Shown here piece by piece: positions 26,036-34,305 of a DNA stretch of 64,000 bases. Position 1 is the first letter of the stretch. Each line of letters begins with the position of its first letter. The position numbers and the translations under genes were made by a program. Source of the stretch: Melioribacter sp051488665 (GTDB lineage Bacteria; Bacteroidota; Ignavibacteria; Ignavibacteriales; Melioribacteraceae); assembly GCF_051488665.1 (NCBI RefSeq), contig NZ_JBPSEG010000001.1, positions 186,001-250,000 on the forward strand, written 5' to 3'. The notes under the pieces were generated by a model. It worked only from the letters and a program-made list of their open reading frames with translations, was not told where the DNA came from and searched no databases.

Positions 26036-28381
26036 TTATTTCATTAGCAACATTTGTTTTGTTTCGGAATAATTGCCTGCTTCCAGACGGTAGAAGTAGA
26101 CGCCGCTTGAAAGATCCGAGGCGTCGAATGTAACCGTGTAAGAACCGGGATTTTGCACGCCCTGTACCAAAGTTCTCACTTCGCGTCCCAGCACATCGTA
26201 AACTTTAAGCGAAACATTGACGGACTTCGAAAGCGAATAATTAATCCTCGTTGTCGGGTTAAACGGATTGGGATAGTTATTCGACAAATAGAAATCTTTA
26301 GGCAGATCGTCGATTTTTTCCACCGATACAACTACCGAATCGAGGTAATTTCGAAGCCATGTCAATGCGGGTCTTTCCGTACCGTTAGCGTCAACCAGGT
26401 AGGCTCTCTGCTCGTTTCTCCAGAGACCGGGTCTCCATCCCCAGAGAGTAATGCCTTCTACCGCGGGGTGCTCCCACAATACCGGGAAAATTCTTTGATA
26501 GTCCTGAAGTTGTCTTTCGTCAGTCATTCCGTCAATGTCGAGTTCCGTTACCTGAATCTTCAAACCGGTCGACGCCAGCGAGTCGAGATTCTTTTTTATA
26601 ACTGAAACCGCGGTATTCAACGAGAATGCGTGCCCCTGAACGCCGATTACGTCGATTAAATTTTCAGCCTGCAATAATCTTATCAATTTGAGATATGCGC
26701 TTGTATTGGCAGAGCTGTTAATAATATTATAATCGTTAATCATCAATTTTGTTTTGGAAGGGAAAATTTCCCGGGCCATTTTAAATGCGTTAATTACCCA
26801 GTCCCATCCGGTTGAGCCTTCGCCTCCCAGCGCGCCTCTGTACTGAGCCGGCGCATGGCTCGGCAGCGGCTCGTTAACAACCTGCAAATAATCGATGTCG
26901 GGATATCTGTCGGCTACTGCCTGGAACCATTCGCGAATTTCTTCGAGTTGTTCTTCTGGTTGAAGATTGTTGATCCATCCGGGTTGTTGCTGACCCCAGA
27001 CAAGAACGTGAAAGACAAATTTGAATCCGTTATCTTTAGCCAGATTATAAGCGGCATCGAGTCCGCCCCAGTTCATCTGGTCGCGAGCCGACTCTACGCT
27101 TCCCCATTTGCCTGCATTTTCCGGAGTTACGGCATTCCAGTAAGCCGCAAAATTCGGAGCCTGCGCAGTGCTGTAAGCCGAGCCTAAAAATTTCGGTTGT
27201 TTCGAAGCAATCGGTGGACCCGCCCAAACTTCGCCTGGCAGTTTGTCGCTGCCGGCGGTTTTATTTTCAAGGTTATCGACTGTGAAATAAAGATTCGATT
27301 TCCCGAATGCAATTTTATCAATATCGAGACCGTCTTCACGGGCTGCAATCTGGAATATTTTCGTCAAAGTATCCCCTTCAACTCTGAAGACAACCGGGTC
27401 TTCGCCGAAATTATTATTCGACAGATTTACCCATTTCCATACTCCTTCGCCCAGACCTCCGGGATCTTTTACAATATTATCGGGTTCGTTGAATCCTGCT
27501 ACCTGAAGTTGATTGCCGAGCACCCAGTCGTCGTCGTTAAGAGTATCTTTTATACCGAAACCGTTTCCGTAGAAAAAGCTGTCGTCGTCGTATTGATTGG
27601 GACCTACTCTAACTTTGGCAAATAAATCGTAGTTTCCCGTGTCGGTAAATGTAACTTCGAAAGTAATTACTTTCGAAGCGCTGCCAGGATTTGTACTGTT
27701 GATAAAATTGGTTTTGGGAGTTACGTATGTAATATCGCCGTCCTGCAGAACATCCAAATCGCTTCCCAGCTGTCCGTCTTCTGCTTCCAGCACTATCGGT
27801 TTTAACGGAGAAGGCAAATCGTTTTTATTGATTATAGTAAGATTATCTACATAAATTGTATTGCCGGTGTTTCCGTCTTTGTTAAAATGAATCGGAGCTC
27901 TTATTACCTGCTGGTTATCGGTAATAGTAAACTCCATTGTGAACTCCTGCCATTCAGTAGTTAAATTTGCGGGACGAATAGCGCCGTATTCGTTATACGA
28001 GTAATTGCCGACGGTAAAATTAGCTTGAGCTCCGGCTTTTTCCGCCTTAGCCCAGACCGAATAAACGTAAGTGTCGCCCGGCTTTACGGGAATGCTGTCC
28101 GCTACCAATTGAATATCCCAGTCGTTAGCGCCCAGTCCATTTATAACGACTTTAAAGGCGTGATTTCCATGCTGCACCGGATTATCGACGATTTCGAAAT
28201 CCGGCGGCGCAGTAACGGAAGAACCGACTTCGATGACCCAACCTTCGATATTTTCCGTTACTGGTCCCAAAGGCGTGTTCTCGAAACTGCCGTTAGTTAC
28301 GAGCTGCGCATTTGCAATCGACGGAATGATTAAAAACAAAATTATCAATCCGTTCAAAACCGCAATAAATTTCCCTCTCAT
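26036..28381 (-). CDS. Secreted GH10 endo-1,4-beta-xylanase with two carbohydrate-binding modules and T9SS tail
   Basis: A 781-residue secreted xylanase. Order: signal peptide (end ANAQ), CBM4/9-like module (about 27-185, opening LVTNGSFENTP), CBM6-like module opening LEAEDGQLG (about 195-375), GH10 barrel (about 385-690), T9SS sorting domain (about 705-781, YPNPFNPTTR, LLMK end). The acid/base is E504 in VVNEPLPS and the nucleophile E613 in VTELDIDG; TLWGW closes the barrel. It cleaves the xylan backbone at the cell surface. AGGAGG lies just before the ATG. It is 62 bp after the GH30 gene and before GH115, so the three enzymes of glucuronoxylan attack are adjacent. Confidence 0.96.
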   Translation of the reverse strand: MRGKFIAVLNGLIILFLIIPSIANAQLVTNGSFENTPLGPVTENIEGWVIEVGSSVTAPPDFEIVDNPVQHGNHAFKVVINGLGANDWDIQLVADSIPVKPGDTYVYSVWAKAEKAGAQANFTVGNYSYNEYGAIRPANLTTEWQEFTMEFTITDNQQVIRAPIHFNKDGNTGNTIYVDNLTIINKNDLPSPLKPIVLEAEDGQLGSDLDVLQDGDITYVTPKTNFINSTNPGSASKVITFEVTFTDTGNYDLFAKVRVGPNQYDDDSFFYGNGFGIKDTLNDDDWVLGNQLQVAGFNEPDNIVKDPGGLGEGVWKWVNLSNNNFGEDPVVFRVEGDTLTKIFQIAAREDGLDIDKIAFGKSNLYFTVDNLENKTAGSDKLPGEVWAGPPIASKQPKFLGSAYSTAQAPNFAAYWNAVTPENAGKWGSVESARDQMNWGGLDAAYNLAKDNGFKFVFHVLVWGQQQPGWINNLQPEEQLEEIREWFQAVADRYPDIDYLQVVNEPLPSHAPAQYRGALGGEGSTGWDWVINAFKMAREIFPSKTKLMINDYNIINSSANTSAYLKLIRLLQAENLIDVIGVQGHAFSLNTAVSVIKKNLDSLASTGLKIQVTELDIDGMTDERQLQDYQRIFPVLWEHPAVEGITLWGWRPGLWRNEQRAYLVDANGTERPALTWLRNYLDSVVVSVEKIDDLPKDFYLSNNYPNPFNPTTRINYSLSKSVNVSLKVYDVLGREVRTLVQGVQNPGSYTVTFDASDLSSGVYFYRLEAGNYSETKQMLLMK

Positions 28382-28443
28382 AGTAGCCTCCTGTTTGTAT
28401 ATAAATTAATATTTATTTCAATATATCTTCAAGCGTACTCAAA

Positions 28444-30345
28444 TTAATTTGAAATAAATGTCGTAATGCTTTTTGGTTCCATCGAAATGAATAATTTACC
28501 GTCCGATACGCTCGCATCGCTTCCCATTTCGCAATTTTTGTTTGCCGATGTAGTATAAGTTTTAAATGACGATAAATTTTCGTTAATTCGAATTACATAT
28601 TCCTTCTGAGTATCCGACGAATTAACGGCGACGATTACGAGTTTTTTTGTTTGCGGGTCTTGATAAGCCGTAACGTCAAAGCCGCTTAAAAATGGAGCCG
28701 TTTCGCTTTCAACTCTGTAGAAACCCGGACGAATAAATCTTGAGAACTGCGACATTACATAGCCTTTTTTGGTTACCTCTCCTTTTTTGCCGCTGTTAAA
28801 CTCGCCGTCGCTTATAGGACCGTAGAAACGAACAATATACCACCAGATATAAGCGCTCATACCGCTTTTCATAACGTCGTTAATTTCTTCAGCCACCGGG
28901 AATGCTTCTGTCCAGCTATTGGGCGAAACCTGATTATCGCTGCCGGTTAAATGTTCGGTCATCCAGATTTCCTTGCCTTTTTCTTCGGCAAGAGGATAAG
29001 GCGAAAGTCCGCCGCCGTAAATATGTCCCGCAAGTATATCCAGATTGGCGCATGCAAGCGAGTCATTTAAGATAGGGTCTGAAAGCTCACGTCTGAATTG
29101 GAATGATTCCGGAGCCATTACTTTCGTTCCGACGGCAGGCGCGTTTTCTCTCAAAAATTTAATCATCTGGTCGGCATTCCAATCGCACGATTCATAGCTA
29201 ACCGTGAAATCCGGCTCGTTCTGGACGGAGACGGCATAAACAGGAACGCCCTGCGACGCCATGTATTCAACAAACGAGTTCAAGTGCGCTGCATAATCGT
29301 CGTAAGCGTCTTCTCTTAATTCGCCTCCCACAAGATTATTATTAGTCTTCATAGAAGCAGGCGGGCTCCAAGGCGAAGCTACTATAGTAACGCCCATATC
29401 ATGGGCTTTCTTTGCAGTGGGAACATTTGTACTCCACAAATTACTTTGAGGTTGTATACGAATTCTAAGTATCGTAAAACCAAGCTGACCGTCGTCTGTG
29501 CCGAATGCGGTCTCGATTTCCGAGTCGGTCATATCCCCCCGCCATTGAACAATATTGGCGGCTCCGAATCCTCTTATTATTTGACGTTTATTCTCCGTAT
29601 TGACCGATGCCGTAGGCAGATACGAAACGGCAATATTAATCGTCGTATCGTTCTTCAGATTTACCGTTCCGTATTCTTTTTCGATAACATACGGCATTGT
29701 ATTGTAATCGTTGCTTATACGAACCGAGAATTCGTCGCTTTCTAATGCCGAGGAGTTTTTATTGAGCTTTTCAAACGAAAAACTGTTCGGCAAAGGCACA
29801 AGACCGTTTCCGTTTTGATTAAAAATCATCTTTTTAACCTGCGATTCACCGCCGGCTTCCAATTTATAGAAATATATGCCGGTTGCTACTTTTTGACCGA
29901 AACCGTTTTTGCCGTCCCACAGGATACTATGCGCTCCCGCAGATTGACGTCCTACGTTGAACTTGCGAACTACTCTGCCCAATACGTCGTAAATAGTCAC
30001 TTTAACGTCGGTTTCCTTATGCAATCCGTAAGGGATTGCGGCGCTGGAGGAAAAAGGATTAGGATAACTTTGACCCAAACTAAAGCTCGAAGGAATTGTA
30101 AAATCGCCTTCAACAGACGTAACGATATCAATTCTGTAATTGCCGTTATCGTCAGTAAGAGTCGAAAACCGAACGGTAGTATCGGAGTTATTTACAAAAG
30201 TAATTTTAGCTTGTTTTACGGGAAAACGGGAAGCGGTTATTTTGCCGCTAACAGAAATTGTCTGCGCAAATGAATCGGAGAAGAATAATGCGATAAAAAA
30301 GAAGAGCGGAAACAACTTGTACAAAGAGTAGCGATTGCGAATCAT
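28444..30345 (-). CDS. GH30 glucuronoxylanase with an internal T9SS-like domain
   Basis: A 633-residue protein from the ATG of MIRNRYSLYK; AAAAGG 7 nt upstream and a good signal peptide (end SFAQ) support this start over an ATG 93 bp earlier. Order: carboxypeptidase-regulatory-like Ig domain (about 29-90), a complete T9SS-type domain with SYPNPFSSS and YDVLGRVV (about 95-190), linker, then the GH30 catalytic and side beta domains to the end. The acid/base is E377 in VQNEPDF and the nucleophile E464 in WMTEHLTG. WWYIVRFYGP matches the stretch in XynC-type (subfamily 8) enzymes that binds the methylglucuronate branch. It should cut xylan next to MeGlcA. The sorting-like domain is internal and the protein has no C-terminal tail, which is odd. 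Confidence 0.9.
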   Translation of the reverse strand: MIRNRYSLYKLFPLFFFIALFFSDSFAQTISVSGKITASRFPVKQAKITFVNNSDTTVRFSTLTDDNGNYRIDIVTSVEGDFTIPSSFSLGQSYPNPFSSSAAIPYGLHKETDVKVTIYDVLGRVVRKFNVGRQSAGAHSILWDGKNGFGQKVATGIYFYKLEAGGESQVKKMIFNQNGNGLVPLPNSFSFEKLNKNSSALESDEFSVRISNDYNTMPYVIEKEYGTVNLKNDTTINIAVSYLPTASVNTENKRQIIRGFGAANIVQWRGDMTDSEIETAFGTDDGQLGFTILRIRIQPQSNLWSTNVPTAKKAHDMGVTIVASPWSPPASMKTNNNLVGGELREDAYDDYAAHLNSFVEYMASQGVPVYAVSVQNEPDFTVSYESCDWNADQMIKFLRENAPAVGTKVMAPESFQFRRELSDPILNDSLACANLDILAGHIYGGGLSPYPLAEEKGKEIWMTEHLTGSDNQVSPNSWTEAFPVAEEINDVMKSGMSAYIWWYIVRFYGPISDGEFNSGKKGEVTKKGYVMSQFSRFIRPGFYRVESETAPFLSGFDVTAYQDPQTKKLVIVAVNSSDTQKEYVIRINENLSSFKTYTTSANKNCEMGSDASVSDGKLFISMEPKSITTFISN

Positions 30346-30400
30346 GTAATAACCTTTTAATTGATTGAGAAAGTAATTTTTCCTTGAATGTTTTAATCTG

Positions 30401-30418
30401 TATTGAATCGTTTCAATA
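30401..30418. promoter_or_regulatory. LacI-type operator-like palindrome upstream of GH30
   Basis: TATTGAATCGTTTCAATA has perfect 7-bp arms (TATTGAA / TTCAATA) around a central TCGT, the layout of LacI-family operators with a central CG. It lies about 56 bp before the GH30 start, in the 129-bp gap after CE15. A similar site lies before the GH3 gene near 61.85 kb. No LacI-family gene is in the window. Confidence 0.5.
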
Positions 30419-30474
30419 CTCAAAAGTAAGTTACGCATTTTAGATAAAACTTTAAAACAAAATCATACTATTTT

Positions 30475-31998
30475 TTATTTGAGAAGTAAAAGTTTGGTTG
30501 TTTTTTCAAAATTCATACTCGATAATCTGCACAAATAAAGACCCGTAGTTAAATCGGCGGCGTCGAAAAGAATTTCATATTTACCTTTTTGTCTGTATCC
30601 TTCGAACAAGGTTTTTACTTCCTGCCCTAGAGAATTATAAACTTTCAAACTAACAAACCCGTTCTCGGGAATTTTGTAAACAATTTTTGTAACCGGATTA
30701 AACGGATTCGGAAAATTCCGTATAAGTTCAAATTCATTTTCGATAATATCATTTTTGCCTACGGAAGTAAGCGTATCGGAAAGTTCGGGAGTCGTCCATG
30801 TAATCCAGCTCGATAAATCCGAGTCATAAGGGCTTATTTCGATATTCGTATTAACGGTATCGATATCGAGCAAGAATTTTTCGATGAAAGCAGTAACTTC
30901 TGGACGTTGAATATCGGGCAGCTGGCAGTGTTGATGACCGGCTACTTTGGAAAATCCGAAACGGTCGGGAACGCCGAGAGCTTTCCAAACTTCATGAGCC
31001 GCTTTGCATGCAACGTGTCCGGATTCTTCGGCAAGCCACTCGTAATCCGGATTGCCGAGTACCAACAGCGCGCGCGGAGCAATCATAGCCATCAATTCGT
31101 GATGGTCGTACGGTAATTTAGTAACGGCTGAATTAAATCGTCCCAGATCCTGATGATACCATGCATAACCTTGCGCGTTTCGCAGCCGTTCTCTGCTGCC
31201 GGGCAATTTTTCTGTTACGCGCCATGCAGCGTCGCCACCGCCGCCCGGCTCCTGCGCTATAGTCAATGCAATCCGTTCATCGAGCGCCCCGGAAAACAAA
31301 GCTATTTTACCCGCATAAGAACAGCCGGTTACAGCTAAATGTTTTAAATCGATTTTAGATTCGGGCGACATTTCAAGCGCGTCGATAATTCTGCTAACGC
31401 CCCACGCCCAGGCAATAAATTTACCCCGCTTTTTATCCGGATAAAGCTTATAAAACTGTCCGTCTCCGCGGCTTCCCGACCAACCGTTCGTAAGCTGCCA
31501 TTCCATAAAATGAATTGTGGCAATTCCTCTGCTTGTAAAAAGATCCGGCGGCAAACTGCCCGTAGGAGTGAATCCCACTCCGATAACGGCGGGAAACGGT
31601 CCTTCTCCTTCCGGCAAGCTAATTGGCGCGTTTATAACCAGCGTATCGTTGTTCTCAACAATAACTATCGTCATAAGAGTATCCGTATATGTAACTTTCA
31701 TATTCTCCGGTTTGGGCGGTTTAGCGCCAAGTTCGTAATGTTGAATTTCTTCGCCAATTTCAGCGCGGCGGCATCTCCATTCGAGTTTACTCGTAATCCT
31801 GCATCTGCCGTCAGACCATTCGAAAGGATCCGGCAGTTCATTAATTACAGGCAATTGACTGAAATCCGGCAGCGGCGGTTTAGCGCAATCCGCTCCCGTA
31901 TTCTCAACGTCGTAAACGCGGGGCATTTCCTGTGAATAAGCGTTTATAAATAAAAAGAAGAAAGCCATTAAAAAAATTACCGAGCTATTTGTTTTCAT
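30475..31998 (-). CDS. Secreted CE15 glucuronoyl esterase with T9SS tail
   Basis: A 507-residue alpha/beta hydrolase of carbohydrate esterase family 15, which cuts ester bonds between lignin alcohols and methylglucuronate of xylan. Signal peptide ends AYSQ; the catalytic domain is about 30-400; the T9SS domain (FPNPFNPVTK, LLLLK) closes it. The nucleophile is S227 in GCSYAGK, the acid region is AQEPGGGG, and the histidine is in AGHQHCQ. The family motif is GCSR; here the arginine that helps form the oxyanion hole is a tyrosine. The rest of the family context (VIGVGFTP, AWAWGVSR) is normal, so activity is likely but altered. Placed between GH43 and GH30 genes of glucuronoxylan breakdown. Confidence 0.92.
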   Translation of the reverse strand: MKTNSSVIFLMAFFFLFINAYSQEMPRVYDVENTGADCAKPPLPDFSQLPVINELPDPFEWSDGRCRITSKLEWRCRRAEIGEEIQHYELGAKPPKPENMKVTYTDTLMTIVIVENNDTLVINAPISLPEGEGPFPAVIGVGFTPTGSLPPDLFTSRGIATIHFMEWQLTNGWSGSRGDGQFYKLYPDKKRGKFIAWAWGVSRIIDALEMSPESKIDLKHLAVTGCSYAGKIALFSGALDERIALTIAQEPGGGGDAAWRVTEKLPGSRERLRNAQGYAWYHQDLGRFNSAVTKLPYDHHELMAMIAPRALLVLGNPDYEWLAEESGHVACKAAHEVWKALGVPDRFGFSKVAGHQHCQLPDIQRPEVTAFIEKFLLDIDTVNTNIEISPYDSDLSSWITWTTPELSDTLTSVGKNDIIENEFELIRNFPNPFNPVTKIVYKIPENGFVSLKVYNSLGQEVKTLFEGYRQKGKYEILFDAADLTTGLYLCRLSSMNFEKTTKLLLLK

Positions 31999-32012
31999 TA
32001 TATTCCCCCTGT

Positions 32013-34283
32013 TTATTTTAACAAAAGTAATTTAATCGATTTGCCGCTTCGTCCGTCTGCTATCTTGCAGAAATAAATTCCCGAAGAGAGTTCGGCGCCG
32101 TAATTGCTTTTACCGTTCCATCTGACCGTATGCGTTCCCGCTGTTTGATATCCCTCAAATAAATTGACTACTTCCCTGCCGAGCTGGTCGTAAATTTTCA
32201 ACGATATCTTTCCGTCGGACGGAAGTGTATATTTTATTACCGTTGACGAATTAAACGGATTGGGATAATTTTGATACAATTCAAAATTCCCGGGTAAAAT
32301 ATTTTCCTTTGTTTCTTCAATATTTGTCGGATTTTCTCGAGGAATAAAACGCAATGTTTGTATTCTGAACAATTCTTCCGACGAGTCGCCTTTAAATAAA
32401 AGATATACGTCGTGCATACCATCTGCGGCGCCAGAAACAGGCGCTTTGAATTCCTTGAAGTCGGTCCAGCTTCCCGTATTCTCAATTTCGACCTCGGAAA
32501 TTATTTCGCCGGAAAGCGAGTCGATTCTGACTTCGATTTTACCTCCGGAAGAGTTGCAGGATGCCACAACCGCAATTGAATCGGCAAAAACCGGATAATC
32601 TTCCGCTCCCAATTCCACCCCTGCATACATTGCCCAATCGTCATTATCTATTTGACTCAACAGATTCGGCGGATACCTGTTTATCATAGTTTTTGTGCCC
32701 GACTGATTTGCAGGCGAAGCGGCGTTAATATTTGTATATCCGTCGCGGTAAATGTAGAGATCGAAGTAAGCGGGTTTTCCGATTGTGTAAAGTCCCTGAT
32801 AATTTCCCGTAAAGTTATTAAACTGGGTTTGTTCTTTGTCGATATCGGCGGCGTCAATTTCGTTGCCTGCCTGGAACCACCTGATTCCGTCCGCGCTGTA
32901 ATATCCGTACATCTTATGCTCGTCGCGTACGAGTTTTAACCATAATACCGCTCCGATATTATTTTCAACCTCGTATTTAATATTCTCAAAACCGAACGAA
33001 ATAATTTTATTTCCTTCCGTATCTGCAGTAGAGCAAAGTTTTACCTGATGAGTTTGAGGACCGTTAATAATCCATAATCCCGCTTCATGCAAGTTCGATT
33101 CGGGTTCGAAATCAATACGCGTAATTAATGAATAGTTATGCTCGCCGTCGTTTTTAATTACTGTATTTCTTCCTCCTCTTCCGATATTCGAAAGTTTTAA
33201 CCATCCCGGACGTTCTGCAAGTGAATAGGAAGATGAAGGAGTATATCCCAGAAACGACCACTCGGGATGCAGTTTTTCGGAATCGAAATAATCCGAATGC
33301 GGGACTGCCCAGGGAATGCCGCTGCTGGGAAGGTCGGGCGCTAAAGCCGCATCCGGCGAAGGTCTCAAAATTTTCGGAAATCCGTCGTCGTCATAAATTA
33401 CCTGACACAATAAACCCTGCCGTCCCTGAGCATACCAACTGCCGCTATGGTAACTGTGCGCAATAACCCAGCTTGTTCCGTCGTCCAATTCAACAGCCGG
33501 CGAAATATGATTCGGAGCGCTAAAATTCGATATGCTTCCAGTAAAAATATTTGTTCCGATTATTGTCCATTTTGATTTATCGTCTGTTAGAGTGTCGCTC
33601 CTCATTACATATTGACTTCCTGCCAGATGCTGTGCAAAACTGTAATAATATCGCCCGTTATGCTTCCACATTACCGGACCTTCCGCCCATCCGTAAGGAT
33701 TTCCTTCCGAATCGGGATTAAGCCAGGTCATATCGAGTACATTACCGTTAGGTTGACCGTCTTCTCCAAGTTCGACTATATGATTATTCTGTCGACCGTG
33801 TTTGGTTAACAAATACCATTTGCCGGTACTATCGTCAATAAAAATCGAATTGTCGACGCCCAATCCGCTCATACCTGCAGGAACATTCATTCTTGTCGGC
33901 ATACTCCACGGTCCTTCCGGCTTATCCGCTTTGACAAAATACATACTGCCGCCTCCCCTTCCGAAAAAGTGCCAATATTTATTATTGTAAAAGACCATGT
34001 GTCCGCCCCAGATTCCTCCGCCGGGACTATTGCCGTATTCCGACCATGAAGCCGAAACCGGTTGAGCTATCACTTCCCAGTGTACAAGGTCGGTGGAATG
34101 ATATATTTTGGGTGTCGGATTAAAAGACGAACCGGAAGTATAAAAATGATTCCCGATTTTAGTCAAAGTCGGGTCGGGATGATCTCCCGGAATTACCGGG
34201 TTCATATAGGTTTTCGGCGTCTGGGCTGTTAACGATAAATTAATTAAGAATAAGCACAGAAGATTGAAAATAACTTTGTTCAT
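32013..34283 (-). CDS. Secreted GH43 enzyme with beta-sandwich, CBM6-like module and T9SS tail
   Basis: A 756-residue protein starting at MNKVIFNLL, where a proper signal peptide (end LTAQ) begins, a G-rich ribosome site (GGGGGAG) is just upstream and overlap with the previous gene is avoided; the frame is open 123 bp more. Domains: GH43 propeller (about 22-320), beta-sandwich (about 340-510), CBM6-like module (about 540-670), T9SS domain with NYPNPFNSST and LLLLK. Catalytic residues fit the Asp of DHPDPTL, the Asp of GVDNSIF and the Glu of WAEGPVMW. It would trim arabinose or xylose side groups at the cell surface; the subfamily was not assigned. It is 22 bp after another GH43 gene. Confidence 0.9.
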   Translation of the reverse strand: MNKVIFNLLCLFLINLSLTAQTPKTYMNPVIPGDHPDPTLTKIGNHFYTSGSSFNPTPKIYHSTDLVHWEVIAQPVSASWSEYGNSPGGGIWGGHMVFYNNKYWHFFGRGGGSMYFVKADKPEGPWSMPTRMNVPAGMSGLGVDNSIFIDDSTGKWYLLTKHGRQNNHIVELGEDGQPNGNVLDMTWLNPDSEGNPYGWAEGPVMWKHNGRYYYSFAQHLAGSQYVMRSDTLTDDKSKWTIIGTNIFTGSISNFSAPNHISPAVELDDGTSWVIAHSYHSGSWYAQGRQGLLCQVIYDDDGFPKILRPSPDAALAPDLPSSGIPWAVPHSDYFDSEKLHPEWSFLGYTPSSSYSLAERPGWLKLSNIGRGGRNTVIKNDGEHNYSLITRIDFEPESNLHEAGLWIINGPQTHQVKLCSTADTEGNKIISFGFENIKYEVENNIGAVLWLKLVRDEHKMYGYYSADGIRWFQAGNEIDAADIDKEQTQFNNFTGNYQGLYTIGKPAYFDLYIYRDGYTNINAASPANQSGTKTMINRYPPNLLSQIDNDDWAMYAGVELGAEDYPVFADSIAVVASCNSSGGKIEVRIDSLSGEIISEVEIENTGSWTDFKEFKAPVSGAADGMHDVYLLFKGDSSEELFRIQTLRFIPRENPTNIEETKENILPGNFELYQNYPNPFNSSTVIKYTLPSDGKISLKIYDQLGREVVNLFEGYQTAGTHTVRWNGKSNYGAELSSGIYFCKIADGRSGKSIKLLLLK

Positions 34284-34305
34284 ACTCCCCCCCAAAAAAA
34301 TTTCA

